Positions 43,125 to 52,095 of a DNA stretch of 64,000 nt are shown here, one piece after another. The stretch comes from Nitrosopumilus adriaticus. GTDB lineage: Archaea > Thermoproteota > Nitrososphaeria > Nitrososphaerales > Nitrosopumilaceae. Both the position numbers and the translations under genes were made by a program. The first letter of the stretch is position 1; every line of letters begins with the position of its first letter. The stretch spans positions 372,001 to 436,000 of the forward strand of contig NZ_CP011070.1 of assembly GCF_000956175.1 (NCBI RefSeq). The letters are read 5' to 3'. The notes below the pieces were generated by a model that made no database searches, was not told the origin of the DNA, and saw nothing but the letters and a program-made list of their open reading frames with translations.

Positions 43125-44180
43125 ATGACTGATCTGTATCGTTTACTTCCAGAAGAGATGGAGAAATTAGTAATTGATATGGGTTATCCTAGATATCGTG
43201 CAGATCAAATTTTGCTTCCATTATATTACAAATTCCCCAAAGACATCAACGACATACCACAACTCCCAAAAAAATTAAGAGAAGAACTTGTTGAATCTGG
43301 ATACACTATTGGTTCTGCAAAAGAAACTCATAGAGTTGTAAGTGATGATGGTGATACAACAAAGCTTCTACTTGATCTAAATAACGACAACGCAGTAGAA
43401 ACTGTTCTGATGCAATATCCTTCATCGAAACTTGGAGGACATCCAAGATCAACTATTTGTGTTTCTACTCAAATTGGTTGCGCAATGGGTTGTGTGTTTT
43501 GTGCAACAGGACAAATGGGTTTTAAAACAAATCTTGCTGCAGAACATATTGTATCTCAAGTAATTCATTTTGCAGAAATTCTGGAAAAACGAGGAGAACA
43601 TGTAACGAATTTGGTATTTATGGGAATGGGAGAACCAATGGCAAACTATGATGAGATGATCAGAGCAATACGAATTCTAACACATGATAGAGGATTTGGA
43701 CTTGGACAACGACACATAACAATTTCTACAATAGGTATTGTATCAGGAATCGATAAACTAGCAGAAGAAAATTTGCAAATTGGTCTTGCTATATCACTGC
43801 ATTCTCCAAACAACAAATTGCGAAAAGAACTAGTTCCAACTGCAGGACCAAATTCTGTTGAGGATATTATTGAGGCAGGAAGACGTTATTTCAAAAAGAC
43901 TGGAAGGCGTGTGACATTTGAGTATGCGCTGATGGATGGAATTAATGATTCTGCTGAAATAGCAGAAGAATTGGCTAAACTTTTGAAAGGAAATGGCTCT
44001 CATGTCAATCTGATTCCAATAAATCCCACTGCTGGTGATTTTAAACGCCCATCAAAAAATAGAGTTCATGAATTTGAGCGAATTTTATCAAATGCAGGGG
44101 TGAATTGCACCATTCGTGTGGAAAAAGGAACTGAGATCTCAGCTGCATGCGGGCAACTGAGAACTGACATTATTGGGTGA
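43125..44180 (+). CDS. rlmN: dual-specificity RNA methyltransferase RlmN
   Basis: Radical SAM enzyme that methylates C2 of A2503 in 23S rRNA and A37 of some tRNAs in bacteria. 351 residues: N-terminal helical domain, STQIGCAMGCVFCATGQMG with cluster Cys119, Cys123, Cys126, FMGMGEPMANYDE, and the catalytic Cys342 in SAACGQL. All key cysteines are present. The family is mainly bacterial, so presence in an archaeon is notable. The gene stands alone between radA and the eL21 operon. Confidence 0.9.
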   Translation: MTDLYRLLPEEMEKLVIDMGYPRYRADQILLPLYYKFPKDINDIPQLPKKLREELVESGYTIGSAKETHRVVSDDGDTTKLLLDLNNDNAVETVLMQYPSSKLGGHPRSTICVSTQIGCAMGCVFCATGQMGFKTNLAAEHIVSQVIHFAEILEKRGEHVTNLVFMGMGEPMANYDEMIRAIRILTHDRGFGLGQRHITISTIGIVSGIDKLAEENLQIGLAISLHSPNNKLRKELVPTAGPNSVEDIIEAGRRYFKKTGRRVTFEYALMDGINDSAEIAEELAKLLKGNGSHVNLIPINPTAGDFKRPSKNRVHEFERILSNAGVNCTIRVEKGTEISAACGQLRTDIIG

Positions 44181-44237
44181 TTTTTTCCAAATCCTGTTCT
44201 AAGTCTTAAAATAGGGCTTTCGGAGATTTGACACTTA

Positions 44238-44537
44238 ATGGCAACTAAAAAATCTCATGGTCGTTCACATGGATTTAAGCACAAATCAAGATCCGTTATG
44301 AAAAAGGATTCTCCAAGAGGAGTCTCATTCCTGTTACGTGAATACCAAGAAGGTCAACAAGCACTTGTCATTATTGATCCTAGACAACACAAAGGACTGC
44401 CACACAGAAGATACCACGGCAAAGTGGGTCGTATTACAAATGTTGGCAGACGTGCAATCACCCTTGATGTCAAATTGGGTGATAAAACGAAAACCTTAAT
44501 CACTAGATTGGATCACATTAAACCATTCGGTGTATGA
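44238..44537 (+). CDS. rpl21e: 50S ribosomal protein eL21
   Basis: 99 residues. Basic start MATKKSHGRSHGFKHKSRS, then an SH3-like barrel (GQQALVIIDPRQHKGLPHRR, YHGKVGRITNVG). ATG follows TTAAAATAG at about -28, so the operon eL21-rpoF-DUF655-rsmA-HemK2 probably starts here. Confidence 0.95.
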   Translation: MATKKSHGRSHGFKHKSRSVMKKDSPRGVSFLLREYQEGQQALVIIDPRQHKGLPHRRYHGKVGRITNVGRRAITLDVKLGDKTKTLITRLDHIKPFGV

Positions 44538-44538
44538 T

Positions 44539-44865
44539 ATGGAAGAAGTACAAAAGAAACAAGCCATTTCTCTTTCAGAAGTTAAAGAAATCTTAGGTAA
44601 AGTTGATCCTGAGGATATGGATCAAATTCAGCGATGGACCTATGACTATGTTTCAAAATTTGCGACAATTGAATCAAAAGATGCAAAGGATATGAAAAAA
44701 CAACTCATCAAAGAATGTGAACTAACAGAAGATGAAGCTGTTGAAATTGTAAACATTAGACCTACAAGTTTGGCTGAACTACGTTCATTTACATTCGGCT
44801 GGAAAAAACTAATTCTTGCTGAAACTCTAGAAAAAATGCTCAATATAATCAAGGGGCATTCCTGA
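44539..44865 (+). CDS. rpoF: DNA-directed RNA polymerase subunit F (Rpo4)
   Basis: 108 residues of the Rpb4-like helical fold that forms the polymerase stalk with Rpo7. QAISLSEVKEILGK near the start, DQIQRWTYDYVSKFATI in the middle, and AEIVNIRPTSLAEL-like VNIRPTSLAELRSF near the end. ATG 44539 directly follows the eL21 stop; a GTG nine bases upstream overlaps eL21. The rpl21e-rpoF-DUF655 order is common in archaea. Confidence 0.9.
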   Translation: MEEVQKKQAISLSEVKEILGKVDPEDMDQIQRWTYDYVSKFATIESKDAKDMKKQLIKECELTEDEAVEIVNIRPTSLAELRSFTFGWKKLILAETLEKMLNIIKGHS

Positions 44866-44885
44866 GTTTTTCGGAGAATTTTATT

Positions 44886-45452
44886 TTGTATAGGGCACAA
44901 TCCCCACCTAGAAAATATGAGGAACATGCTTATGTTTTGGATTTTAATTCTAGAGGGAAATCATCTACTGTAAGAGGACGAGAAGGAATTATTGTTACAG
45001 CAATAGGCGAAGACCGTTTAACTCTTTTAGAAATTCTTGGAATTCCAAATTCTACTTTTGAGATAGGTGAGAAAATCTATATCGGAAAAGATGGGAGAAC
45101 TAAAGTTCTCTCAGTACTGGGAAAGATGGAATATGATAAAATCTCTTCATCTGCACAAAGCGAATTGCCAACAGTTGTAGAAAATATTGTAACTAATAAT
45201 GAATCTAAATTTGTAGAATACCTCAACAAAGCGCAACCATTAACACCAAGAATACATGCTTTAGAACTAATTCCAGGAATTGGAAAGACCTACATGAAAA
45301 CAATGCTTGAAGAACGAGAAAAGAAAAAATTTGAAAGCTATGCTGATTTACAAGAAAGAGTCGGATTCAAAGAACCAGTTAAACATATTTCAGAACGAAT
45401 CATGGATGAAATTACTGGCGAAAGCAGAATGAATCTCTTTGTTAAGAGATGA
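44886..45452 (+). CDS. DUF655 protein (OB-fold plus helix-hairpin-helix)
   Basis: 188 residues: EEHAYVLDFNSRGKSSTVRG and GREGIIVTAIGEDRLTLLE form an OB-like N-terminal domain, and LTPRIHALELIPGIGKTYMK is a helix-hairpin-helix. This is the archaeal DUF655 family, predicted to bind RNA. TTG start, with GGAG about 12 bases before. It is coupled to rsmA (4-base overlap), which supports a rRNA-maturation role. Confidence 0.88.
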   Translation: MYRAQSPPRKYEEHAYVLDFNSRGKSSTVRGREGIIVTAIGEDRLTLLEILGIPNSTFEIGEKIYIGKDGRTKVLSVLGKMEYDKISSSAQSELPTVVENIVTNNESKFVEYLNKAQPLTPRIHALELIPGIGKTYMKTMLEEREKKKFESYADLQERVGFKEPVKHISERIMDEITGESRMNLFVKR

Positions 45453-46156
45453 TAAAACGAAAACGGTTCGGACAACACTTTCTCAACTCAAATTCTATAT
45501 CTCAAAGCATTGTTTCTGAGGCTAAAATTACTAAAAATGACGTTGTTTTTGAACTGGGAACGGGATTGGGCATCCTAACTCCACTGCTGTGTGAAAATGC
45601 AAGCAAGGTAATCTCAGTTGATGTAGACGAGCAACTAACCAAAAACGCACAATCTAAATTTTCAAACATTGAAAATTTGGTTTTAAAATCAGGTGATGGT
45701 TTCAAGTCAAAAGAACCTTTCACAATTTTTGTCTCAAATCTTCCATATTCTAAGAGTAAAGAGGCAATAGAGTGGCTTGCACAATCTTCATTTTCTCATG
45801 GAGTGATAATGGTCCAAAAGGAATTTGCAGAGAAATTATTTGCAAAATCATCAAAAAAACGCAAGGCAGTAAGCGTCATAGCTGATTACTCTTTTGAAAT
45901 AAAGATTCTCTCAAATGTAGGGAAAAACAATTTTTCACCCCCTCCAAAAGTTGATTCTGTAATTTTAAAAATTGTTAAAAAAAATGTAATGAGTAAGGAT
46001 CTAATACACACAATCAACAAAATTTTTTCATATAGGAGAAAGACTGTAAAAAATATTTTAAAACAATTCAATAAGGAAAGTGAAATAGATAAAAGAGTCG
46101 ATGATCTTTCTGGAGATGAAATAATTAATCTTGCAAACCAAATTCTTAAAAAATGA
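45449..46156 (+). CDS. rsmA: 16S rRNA dimethyladenosine transferase (RsmA/KsgA/Dim1)
   Basis: Dimethylates two adjacent adenines near the 3' end of 16S rRNA. 235 residues: KRFGQHFLNSNSI, ELGTGLGILTPLL SAM site, VISVDVDEQL, FVSNLPYSKSKEAI with the NLPY catalytic motif, and a short C-terminal helical domain. It is somewhat shorter than bacterial KsgA (about 270). Overlaps DUF655 by 4 bases and the next methyltransferase by 26 bases. Confidence 0.93.
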   Translation: MIKRKRFGQHFLNSNSISQSIVSEAKITKNDVVFELGTGLGILTPLLCENASKVISVDVDEQLTKNAQSKFSNIENLVLKSGDGFKSKEPFTIFVSNLPYSKSKEAIEWLAQSSFSHGVIMVQKEFAEKLFAKSSKKRKAVSVIADYSFEIKILSNVGKNNFSPPPKVDSVILKIVKKNVMSKDLIHTINKIFSYRRKTVKNILKQFNKESEIDKRVDDLSGDEIINLANQILKK

Positions 46157-46664
46157 AGAATACCCTCCTTCAGAGGATACCTTCTTCATTGTAAAAAACA
46201 TTGAAGATGAAAAAGGAGACAATGCCTTGGATATTGGTAGTGGTTCTGGATATCTGACAAAATTACTATCTGAGAATTTTTCTCTTGTAGTTGGAACTGA
46301 CATTAATTATGCAGTACTAAAGGATCAAACCTACAAAACAGAAAATATTGTTTGCTGTAGTGGCTCTGATGCACTAAAAATAAAATTTGATTTCATTGTA
46401 TGCAACTTACCCTATCTTGCAACTGATGAAATACTAGATATTGCAACAGATGGTGGTGCAGAAGGATTTGAGATTCCAAAAAAAATATTTGATTCTGTAA
46501 TTAACAATATTGCAGAAAATGGAAAATTTGTATTTGTGACATCGTCGTTATCTAACTATCAAAAATTAATTGACTATGCTCAAAAATTAGGCTTGAAAAC
46601 GCGAATTATGGCAAAAAAGAAACTATTCTTTGAGGAATTAATTCTAGTAGAGGCTACTAACTAA
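46131..46664 (+). CDS. HemK2/Mtq2-type protein-glutamine methyltransferase
   Basis: 177 residues. EEYPPSEDTFFIVKNI at the start, ALDIGSGSGYLTKLLSE SAM site and VCNLPYLATDE with the NPPY-type motif (here NLPY). The short form without the N-terminal domain of bacterial PrmC matches archaeal/eukaryotic HemK2, which methylates the GGQ glutamine of the release factor. TTG start lies inside rsmA. The last gene of the operon. Confidence 0.85.
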   Translation: MQTKFLKNEEYPPSEDTFFIVKNIEDEKGDNALDIGSGSGYLTKLLSENFSLVVGTDINYAVLKDQTYKTENIVCCSGSDALKIKFDFIVCNLPYLATDEILDIATDGGAEGFEIPKKIFDSVINNIAENGKFVFVTSSLSNYQKLIDYAQKLGLKTRIMAKKKLFFEELILVEATN

Positions 46665-47696
46665 TTATTTTCTTAGATTATCTTTTGCATATGTGATAAT
46701 TGCATCTGTCATTTGTGTAGTTGATGCATTGCCTCCGATATCCCATGTCACTGTTTTTCCTTCATTGATTACTTGGTATGTTGCATCAAATATTGCATCT
46801 CTGATATCTTTTTCACCGAGATATTCTGCCATCCAAGCTCCTGATAGAACAGTTGCAGTTGGATTTACTTTATTTTGTCCTGCAAATTGTGGTGCACTTC
46901 CATGTGCTGCTTCAAACATTGCGAAATTATCTCCCATGTTTGCAGAATAAATTAATCCAATAGATCCTACTAATCCTGAAGCTAATTCTGAAATAATATC
47001 CATGAACAAATTGGTACTCACAAGAACTGCACCATTGAACTGCTCAGGGGCTACTACCATTTGCTGTGCCATGTTGTCGATGTAAATCTCTGATAATTCC
47101 ACATCTGTTCCCTCAACTGCTTTTTGGGCACAATTCCAAAAAATTCCGTCTGTCTCTTTTAGAATATTCCTTTTTGTAATTGCAACCATTTTTTTCATAT
47201 TGTTTTGTTTTGCCCATTTCATTGCAGAATTTAGAAATCTGTCACAACCTTGTCTTGTAATTTTTCTAATTGCAATTGCGGCATCTTCATTAATCCTTGC
47301 CTCAACACCTGTGTACAATCCTTCTGTTGCTTCTCTAAAACATACACAGTCAAGTTTTCTATTAGGTGTTAATCTATCATAAGTTTTAGTTGGTCTGATG
47401 TTAGAATATAATTCAAATTTTTGACGCAGAGTAACTGCTACACTTCTTGGGGCTCCTGGAACTGGAATGGTTGTGGTTGGTCCCTTAAAGCAGGCATCAG
47501 ATTCTTCTAAAATCTTGATTGTCTCATCAGGGATGTATGATTTGTCTTTTCTTCCATTTTTTCCCCATTGCTCAGAGCCTGCCTCACAAAGAATAATCTC
47601 TGATTGGGTGTTGCATTCTCTTAGAACTTTGAGCATTGATTCTACAACTTCAGGACCGATACCGTCTCCTTTCATTACTGCTGCTTTTTTACTCAA
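46665..47696 (-). CDS. isocitrate/isopropylmalate dehydrogenase family enzyme, probably isocitrate dehydrogenase
   Basis: 343 residues of the beta-decarboxylating dehydrogenase family. GDGIGPEVV near the start, VTLRQKFELYSNIRP substrate loop, FREATEGLYTGVEA, the Lys-Asp helix around ITKRNILKETDG, and the cofactor region MFEAAHGSAPQFAGQNKVNP. In ammonia-oxidising archaea this could provide 2-oxoglutarate. Isocitrate is the likelier substrate, but isopropylmalate or homoisocitrate cannot be excluded. Single gene. Confidence 0.82.
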   Translation of the reverse strand: MSKKAAVMKGDGIGPEVVESMLKVLRECNTQSEIILCEAGSEQWGKNGRKDKSYIPDETIKILEESDACFKGPTTTIPVPGAPRSVAVTLRQKFELYSNIRPTKTYDRLTPNRKLDCVCFREATEGLYTGVEARINEDAAIAIRKITRQGCDRFLNSAMKWAKQNNMKKMVAITKRNILKETDGIFWNCAQKAVEGTDVELSEIYIDNMAQQMVVAPEQFNGAVLVSTNLFMDIISELASGLVGSIGLIYSANMGDNFAMFEAAHGSAPQFAGQNKVNPTATVLSGAWMAEYLGEKDIRDAIFDATYQVINEGKTVTWDIGGNASTTQMTDAIITYAKDNLRK

Positions 47697-47807
47697 AACT
47701 GAATATTTTTGAGGAGTTTATTATTTAATTCTACCTTGAAATTCATTTTACATCTACATATTTTCTATAGTGATGATTTAATACCTAATTTGCTAATGTA
47801 ATCTCAA

Positions 47808-48554
47808 ATGCAAATAGTTCAAATCTCTGATCTACATGTTGGCTCTCAATTTTTAGAAGACAAATTTGATACTCTAGTTTCTGAAGTAAATGAACTAAAT
47901 CCTGAAGTGATTGTAATTACTGGCGATTTGACAAATGAGGGACTCATGAAGGAATATGAAAAATGCAAATCACTTTTAGAAAAATTTAACACAAAAAAAA
48001 TCATTGCAATTAGTGGAAACCATGATTATAGAAACACCGGTTATCTATTATTCAAAAAATTCTTTCCATTTGAAGCTGTAAATGAACTCAGTGATGATGT
48101 TGTTTTAGTTACAGTTGGAACTGCCAGACCTGATAGGAATGAAGGTGAAGTGGGATACAGACAAAATTTGTGGTTGGAGAGAACTATGAAAAAATACAAA
48201 GATAAAGTAAAGATTGTTGCAATGCATCATCATTTGATTGCGATTCCTGATACTGGCTCTGATCAACTAACTGTTGTTGATGCCGGAGATGTTCTCAGAA
48301 CCGTTCTGGATACCAAAGTTGACATTGTTTTATGTGGACACAAACACAGGCCTTGGGCTTGGAATTTTAGAACTTTGACAGTGGTAAATGCGGGAACTGC
48401 AACATCTGAGAGAGTTCGTGGTTTCTTTGAAAACACATACAACATTCTCACAATAACTGAGAAAAAAGTTCATGTAGATCTCAAAATAGTGGGTGGAAAA
48501 AGACTACCAATTGATGAAATCGTTAATAATTATAGCCAATTTACCGACGAGTGA
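47808..48554 (+). CDS. calcineurin-like metallophosphoesterase
   Basis: 248 residues: ISDLHVGSQF (DxH), VITGDLTNEG (GDxx), ISGNHDYRNT (GNHD), AMHHHLIAIP and VLCGHKHRPWAW (GHxH). These residues form the dimetal site. The family includes cyclic nucleotide phosphodiesterases such as CpdA; the substrate is unknown. Leaderless ATG after TTTAATACC. Confidence 0.9.
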   Translation: MQIVQISDLHVGSQFLEDKFDTLVSEVNELNPEVIVITGDLTNEGLMKEYEKCKSLLEKFNTKKIIAISGNHDYRNTGYLLFKKFFPFEAVNELSDDVVLVTVGTARPDRNEGEVGYRQNLWLERTMKKYKDKVKIVAMHHHLIAIPDTGSDQLTVVDAGDVLRTVLDTKVDIVLCGHKHRPWAWNFRTLTVVNAGTATSERVRGFFENTYNILTITEKKVHVDLKIVGGKRLPIDEIVNNYSQFTDE

Positions 48555-48587
48555 ATTTATTTACAGATTAATTCTAGGCATACTTGT

Positions 48588-48674
48588 GCGGGGGTCGCCT
48601 AGCCTGGTAGGGCGTAGGATTGCTAATCCTATGTTCGCAAGAACTCGTGGGTTCAAATCCCTCTCCCCGCGCCA
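48588..48674 (+). tRNA. tRNA-Ser (GCU anticodon), genomically encoded CCA
   Basis: Acceptor GCGGGGG pairs with TCCCCGC, discriminator G and encoded CCA at 48672-48674. Anticodon stem TAGGA/TCCTA, loop TTGCTAA (GCU reads AGC/AGU). The long variable arm forms GTTC-GCAA-GAAC, as expected for a class II tRNA. The T-stem carries one T-T mismatch. No intron. Confidence 0.95.
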
Positions 48675-48710
48675 TTAAAACTTAATAGACCGATTTGGGA
48701 AGTTTTTACA

Positions 48711-48872
48711 ATGGGACGAAGAAAAACACAAAAGATTATTCGCACTGGTCCAAAAAACGCAACTACTGGAATGTGTCCTGTATGTAAAACAATTGGCAAA
48801 GTATTCCTTTTAGGCCCTCCTGGTCAAGAGAGAGGAAAATGTGAAAAATGTCGCCAAGAATTTGAATTATAG
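48711..48872 (+). CDS. 53-residue zinc-ribbon protein
   Basis: A basic start MGRRKTQKIIRTG, then CPVC (18-21 region) and CEKC near the C-terminus, giving a four-Cys zinc ribbon. A TATA-like TTAATAGA is about 26 nt before the ATG, so it has its own leaderless promoter. Not a known ribosomal protein by inspection, but its size and charge are ribosome-like. Confidence 0.7.
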   Translation: MGRRKTQKIIRTGPKNATTGMCPVCKTIGKVFLLGPPGQERGKCEKCRQEFEL

Positions 48873-48945
48873 TCCAAAAAGCTAACCTGTCCATCAAAAT
48901 AATTACCCATAACTTTTTAAGACATTTTTTTCATAATAATAAAAT

Positions 48946-49116
48946 ATGAATTCAGAAGCCGAAACTATCTATGAGCGTGTTGCAAAACTAGAAGATGAAA
49001 ATGCATTGCTTAGAACAGAAATTGATATTCTAAAAAAAGCATTTAGAAATAAAATCGCTCGTCACGAAATATCTATGATTAAGAAAGGTCATGATATAGA
49101 TTCAATCATTGATTAA
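48946..49116 (+). CDS. 56-residue coiled-coil protein
   Basis: Starts MNSEAETIYERVAKLEDENA and continues with LLRTEIDILKKAF, a leucine-zipper-like heptad pattern suited to dimerisation, and then a basic segment. ATG follows an AT-rich promoter-like region. The stop overlaps the opposite transglutaminase-like gene by 4 bases. Function unknown. Confidence 0.55.
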   Translation: MNSEAETIYERVAKLEDENALLRTEIDILKKAFRNKIARHEISMIKKGHDIDSIID

Positions 49117-49931
49117 TTTTTTGATTTTATACTTCTAATTAACTCTAAAATAAAATCTACATCTTCTGCGTTTGGATTAATTTCCAAATATTTATTCAAA
49201 TATTTTAATGCAATTTCGTGATTTAACATTCTATCTTCTAGAATTCCTTTATCTCTAATGTCTTCGGGGGATTCGGGCTCTATTGCTAAAACCATGTTGA
49301 CACATCGTAATGCCTTGTCGTAAACAAATGATTGAACATAAGAATTTTTTAGATTTCGAGTCATTCTAACTAGAATCTGTTCTGGTTTTACTTCATCTAG
49401 ATATTCTGGCTGGAACTCTAACTCTCCTCCAAAATTCACATCTAAAATTTCTTGCAAGTCATCAATATCTACTAGCCTGCCATCATAGAATGGATCCAAA
49501 ATCATTTCTTCGTTATATTTTACTAGTATGTGTCCTGGAAATCCTGCAATCTTTAGATCCAACCCGATAAACTTTGCAACTTCTACGTATAGGATTGATA
49601 AAGTAATTGGAATCCCTGATTTTTTATCAATTACTTCATTTAAGAAATTGTTTTTTGGATTATAGTAATCATCATCATCTCCACTGAATCCTAGATTTTC
49701 AAAGAGATGCTCATTTAACATTGAAATAAGATATGTTGGATTTTTTACATCATTAATTGACTCTTTGAGTGACATTCCTATCTTGCTAATTTTTTTGATG
49801 TAGTCATCTACATCTAGATCAGGATATTCGAGAATTTGTGCAAACTTTAGACATTTTTCTACCAAGTTAAAATTTGGATTTTTTACAAATGCAAACCATT
49901 CTGCTACAAGCGGATCGAATTTTTCTTCCAA
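49113..49931 (-). CDS. transglutaminase-like protein (SirB1 type) with TPR region
   Basis: 272 residues. The middle contains KSGIPITLSILYVEVAKFIG, IAGFPGHILVKYN and ILDPFYDGRLV, the pattern of the SirB1/UPF0162 transglutaminase-like fold. The usual catalytic Cys is not seen; His in PGHILVKY and Asp are. The C-terminus looks like TPR helices (KALRCVNMVLAIEPESPEDI). It is 4 bases downstream of the helical gene at 49936, so probably one operon. Confidence 0.78.
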   Translation of the reverse strand: MEEKFDPLVAEWFAFVKNPNFNLVEKCLKFAQILEYPDLDVDDYIKKISKIGMSLKESINDVKNPTYLISMLNEHLFENLGFSGDDDDYYNPKNNFLNEVIDKKSGIPITLSILYVEVAKFIGLDLKIAGFPGHILVKYNEEMILDPFYDGRLVDIDDLQEILDVNFGGELEFQPEYLDEVKPEQILVRMTRNLKNSYVQSFVYDKALRCVNMVLAIEPESPEDIRDKGILEDRMLNHEIALKYLNKYLEINPNAEDVDFILELIRSIKSKN

Positions 49932-49935
49932 TTGA

Positions 49936-51144
49936 TTAACTCAGTTTTTTTAGGTATAATTGAGGATCTTTTAACTCTCTTGTGTTTGGTGGAATTTCAA
50001 TCATTTTTTTGAATGTGTCTTTGCCTAATTTCTCGTATACTGCTTTAGTGAAATCCTTTCCCATACTCTTTCTTACCTGGTAAGATGAAAAGTCAGTTCC
50101 CATAAATGTCATAAGATAATTCTGAAAATCCTTGTCTTCTTTTAGAATATTCTCAATTGCAAAGCCTGCCATCCCCTCCATTGCAGTAAATGCTGCATGA
50201 TGCTGCTGAATTGGAACTAGCCATCTTTTGTAAATATCAAGTAGCTGTGGGATTGATTCGCCAATCTTTGGATCAATCTCTACATGTGTGAATGTCATTA
50301 CATCTGGCCCTATCTGCTCAATTAGGAAATGATCTGGATTTAAAAAGAAAAACAGATTTGCTTTTTTTGCAAATGGAAAATCATCTGGAACTGCCTGCAG
50401 CTGGCAATACTCTGAGAGCTTGTTTACTGTCTCATTGTCTAGTGCTAGAATAATTCCTGCCAACTCTTCGTTTATTCTGTTTACCTCCATTGCTGCACTT
50501 TTGTTAATTTGATGCAGATTTCCTTGAGCTGAGTGAATCAATTCTTCAAGTACTGTCATCTTTACTGCTCCAAGATATCCAGAATTGACATTTTCAAATC
50601 TTGACTCGTATGGCTCCCCCTGCTTGTGGAGAATAATTTGTGGATATCTTGACAAAATGAATTTGTTCAGATAAATCACTGAATCTAAATAATCACCATA
50701 GGTTGTTGTAATTTTAGAAATGTATTGAATTGCATATGTGGAGTATACCAAATATTTTGCAGTGTTTTCTTTCATTAATTCTGCAATAATTTTGAGGTCT
50801 TCTTTTGCAACTGCGTTGAATAGTTTTTTTACAAATTCCTTTGATTCAGCATCTGCAAATACCTTGTCTCCTTTGAGTCTCTTCAAGTCCTCTAGTTCTG
50901 GAAATTTTAATTGCAAATCATCTGCAACTTTAACTCCTAGAAAATCTTGAACCTTTTCTTTAAATTCAGGAAATATCTCACTTGCAATATCTTCGAGTTC
51001 CTTGAATTCCACCTTTCTTGCAATGTCTTCTCGGGCATTGATTGCAAGCTGCATTATCTCTTTTTCTTCATTAATTTCAACTGATAATTGGCCAAATAGT
51101 GCTTCGGCAAACTCTTCAAATTCTCCCAATTTGCATAAAATCAA
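49936..51144 (-). CDS. helical protein with EELIH motif, unknown function
   Basis: 402 residues, mostly helical, not recognised. A motif VLEELIHSAQG (about residues 199-209) resembles the HExxH zinc-protease motif but has Glu in place of the first His. Later His residues (HFLIEQIG, QQHHAAFTAMEG) could still bind metal. No signal peptide. It precedes the transglutaminase-like gene by 4 bases, and the pair may act together. Protease identity is not supported by the motif alone. Confidence 0.6.
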   Translation of the reverse strand: MILCKLGEFEEFAEALFGQLSVEINEEKEIMQLAINAREDIARKVEFKELEDIASEIFPEFKEKVQDFLGVKVADDLQLKFPELEDLKRLKGDKVFADAESKEFVKKLFNAVAKEDLKIIAELMKENTAKYLVYSTYAIQYISKITTTYGDYLDSVIYLNKFILSRYPQIILHKQGEPYESRFENVNSGYLGAVKMTVLEELIHSAQGNLHQINKSAAMEVNRINEELAGIILALDNETVNKLSEYCQLQAVPDDFPFAKKANLFFFLNPDHFLIEQIGPDVMTFTHVEIDPKIGESIPQLLDIYKRWLVPIQQHHAAFTAMEGMAGFAIENILKEDKDFQNYLMTFMGTDFSSYQVRKSMGKDFTKAVYEKLGKDTFKKMIEIPPNTRELKDPQLYLKKLS

Positions 51145-51220
51145 AAAATACTACATTTAACATTATCTTGATTATTTCATCAAAGAAATTATTAGTTAAT
51201 CCATCTCTGAGCAATCAGAA

Positions 51221-52090
51221 ATGCTAGAATCTACTGCTGAATTTTTGAGATGTGCTAGGTGCGGCTCTAAACTTGAACTGGAATCATTTGAAATTAAAAA
51301 AGAAATTGAAGAAGGGATTTTGGAATGCAAAAAATGCAAACTCGTATTTCCAATAATTGCAAAAATTCCAATCCTTTGGGATGACTTTGTAAATTATCTG
51401 TCATCTCGTAAAGTTCTCAGTGGTAAACTCTATCAGCTAGCAATTAATGCAAAAATGAAAAGTTTTTTGAAAGAATCAATGTCCAAAACTGTTTTTGTAG
51501 ATGATAGAACTGCACTTGAAGATAGATGGTCAAAAATATATCAAAATAGCAAGCATTCAAAATTTTACTCTACAATAACAAACCATCTTGACTCCTTGCC
51601 CAAATCTGATCTTGTCTTAGAGCATGGTTGCTCTATTGGAATGACTAGTACGTTTTTGGCAGATTCTCACAAAATGGTTTTTGGAATTGATAGATCATTT
51701 AGTGCATTACTGATTGCCAAAAAGTCTTACAAAGAAAATCTTGACTATGTTGTATCTGATTCACTTTCATCTGTATTTGCTAAATTACAATTTAATCTTG
51801 TAATTGCATTAAATATTTTAGAATTAGTCGAACCTGTAGATTTGCTAAAGCACATCTCAAAACAAATCACTTCGGGATATTTTGTACTCTCAGATCCTTA
51901 TGATTTTGATAGGGGTATTAATTCGGTCAAAAAGCCCCTTGATGAATTCCAATTACGCACACTTTTGCAGAAATTTGGATTCAAAATAACTCCCAAAACA
52001 AAAAATCCCTCATATATCCCATGGAATCTAAAACTCAATCCTCGTGCAAATCTAAACTACAAAGTAGATTTGATTATTGGCAAAAAATAA
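51221..52090 (+). CDS. SAM-dependent methyltransferase with N-terminal Trm112-like zinc ribbon
   Basis: 289 residues. Residues 1-55 form a Trm112-type zinc ribbon (CARC then CKKC). A Rossmann methyltransferase follows: LVLEHGCSIGMTSTFL, VFGIDRSFSALLIAKK and LVIALNILELVEPVDL. Fused Trm112-like plus methyltransferase suggests a small-molecule or RNA methylase. Substrate unknown. ATG start. Confidence 0.75.
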   Translation: MLESTAEFLRCARCGSKLELESFEIKKEIEEGILECKKCKLVFPIIAKIPILWDDFVNYLSSRKVLSGKLYQLAINAKMKSFLKESMSKTVFVDDRTALEDRWSKIYQNSKHSKFYSTITNHLDSLPKSDLVLEHGCSIGMTSTFLADSHKMVFGIDRSFSALLIAKKSYKENLDYVVSDSLSSVFAKLQFNLVIALNILELVEPVDLLKHISKQITSGYFVLSDPYDFDRGINSVKKPLDEFQLRTLLQKFGFKITPKTKNPSYIPWNLKLNPRANLNYKVDLIIGKK

Positions 52091-52095
52091 AATTT

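Noticed and set aside
46665-47696. Firm assignment as 3-isopropylmalate dehydrogenase
   Set aside because: The substrate loop is not diagnostic and no leucine-pathway genes are adjacent; kept at family level.
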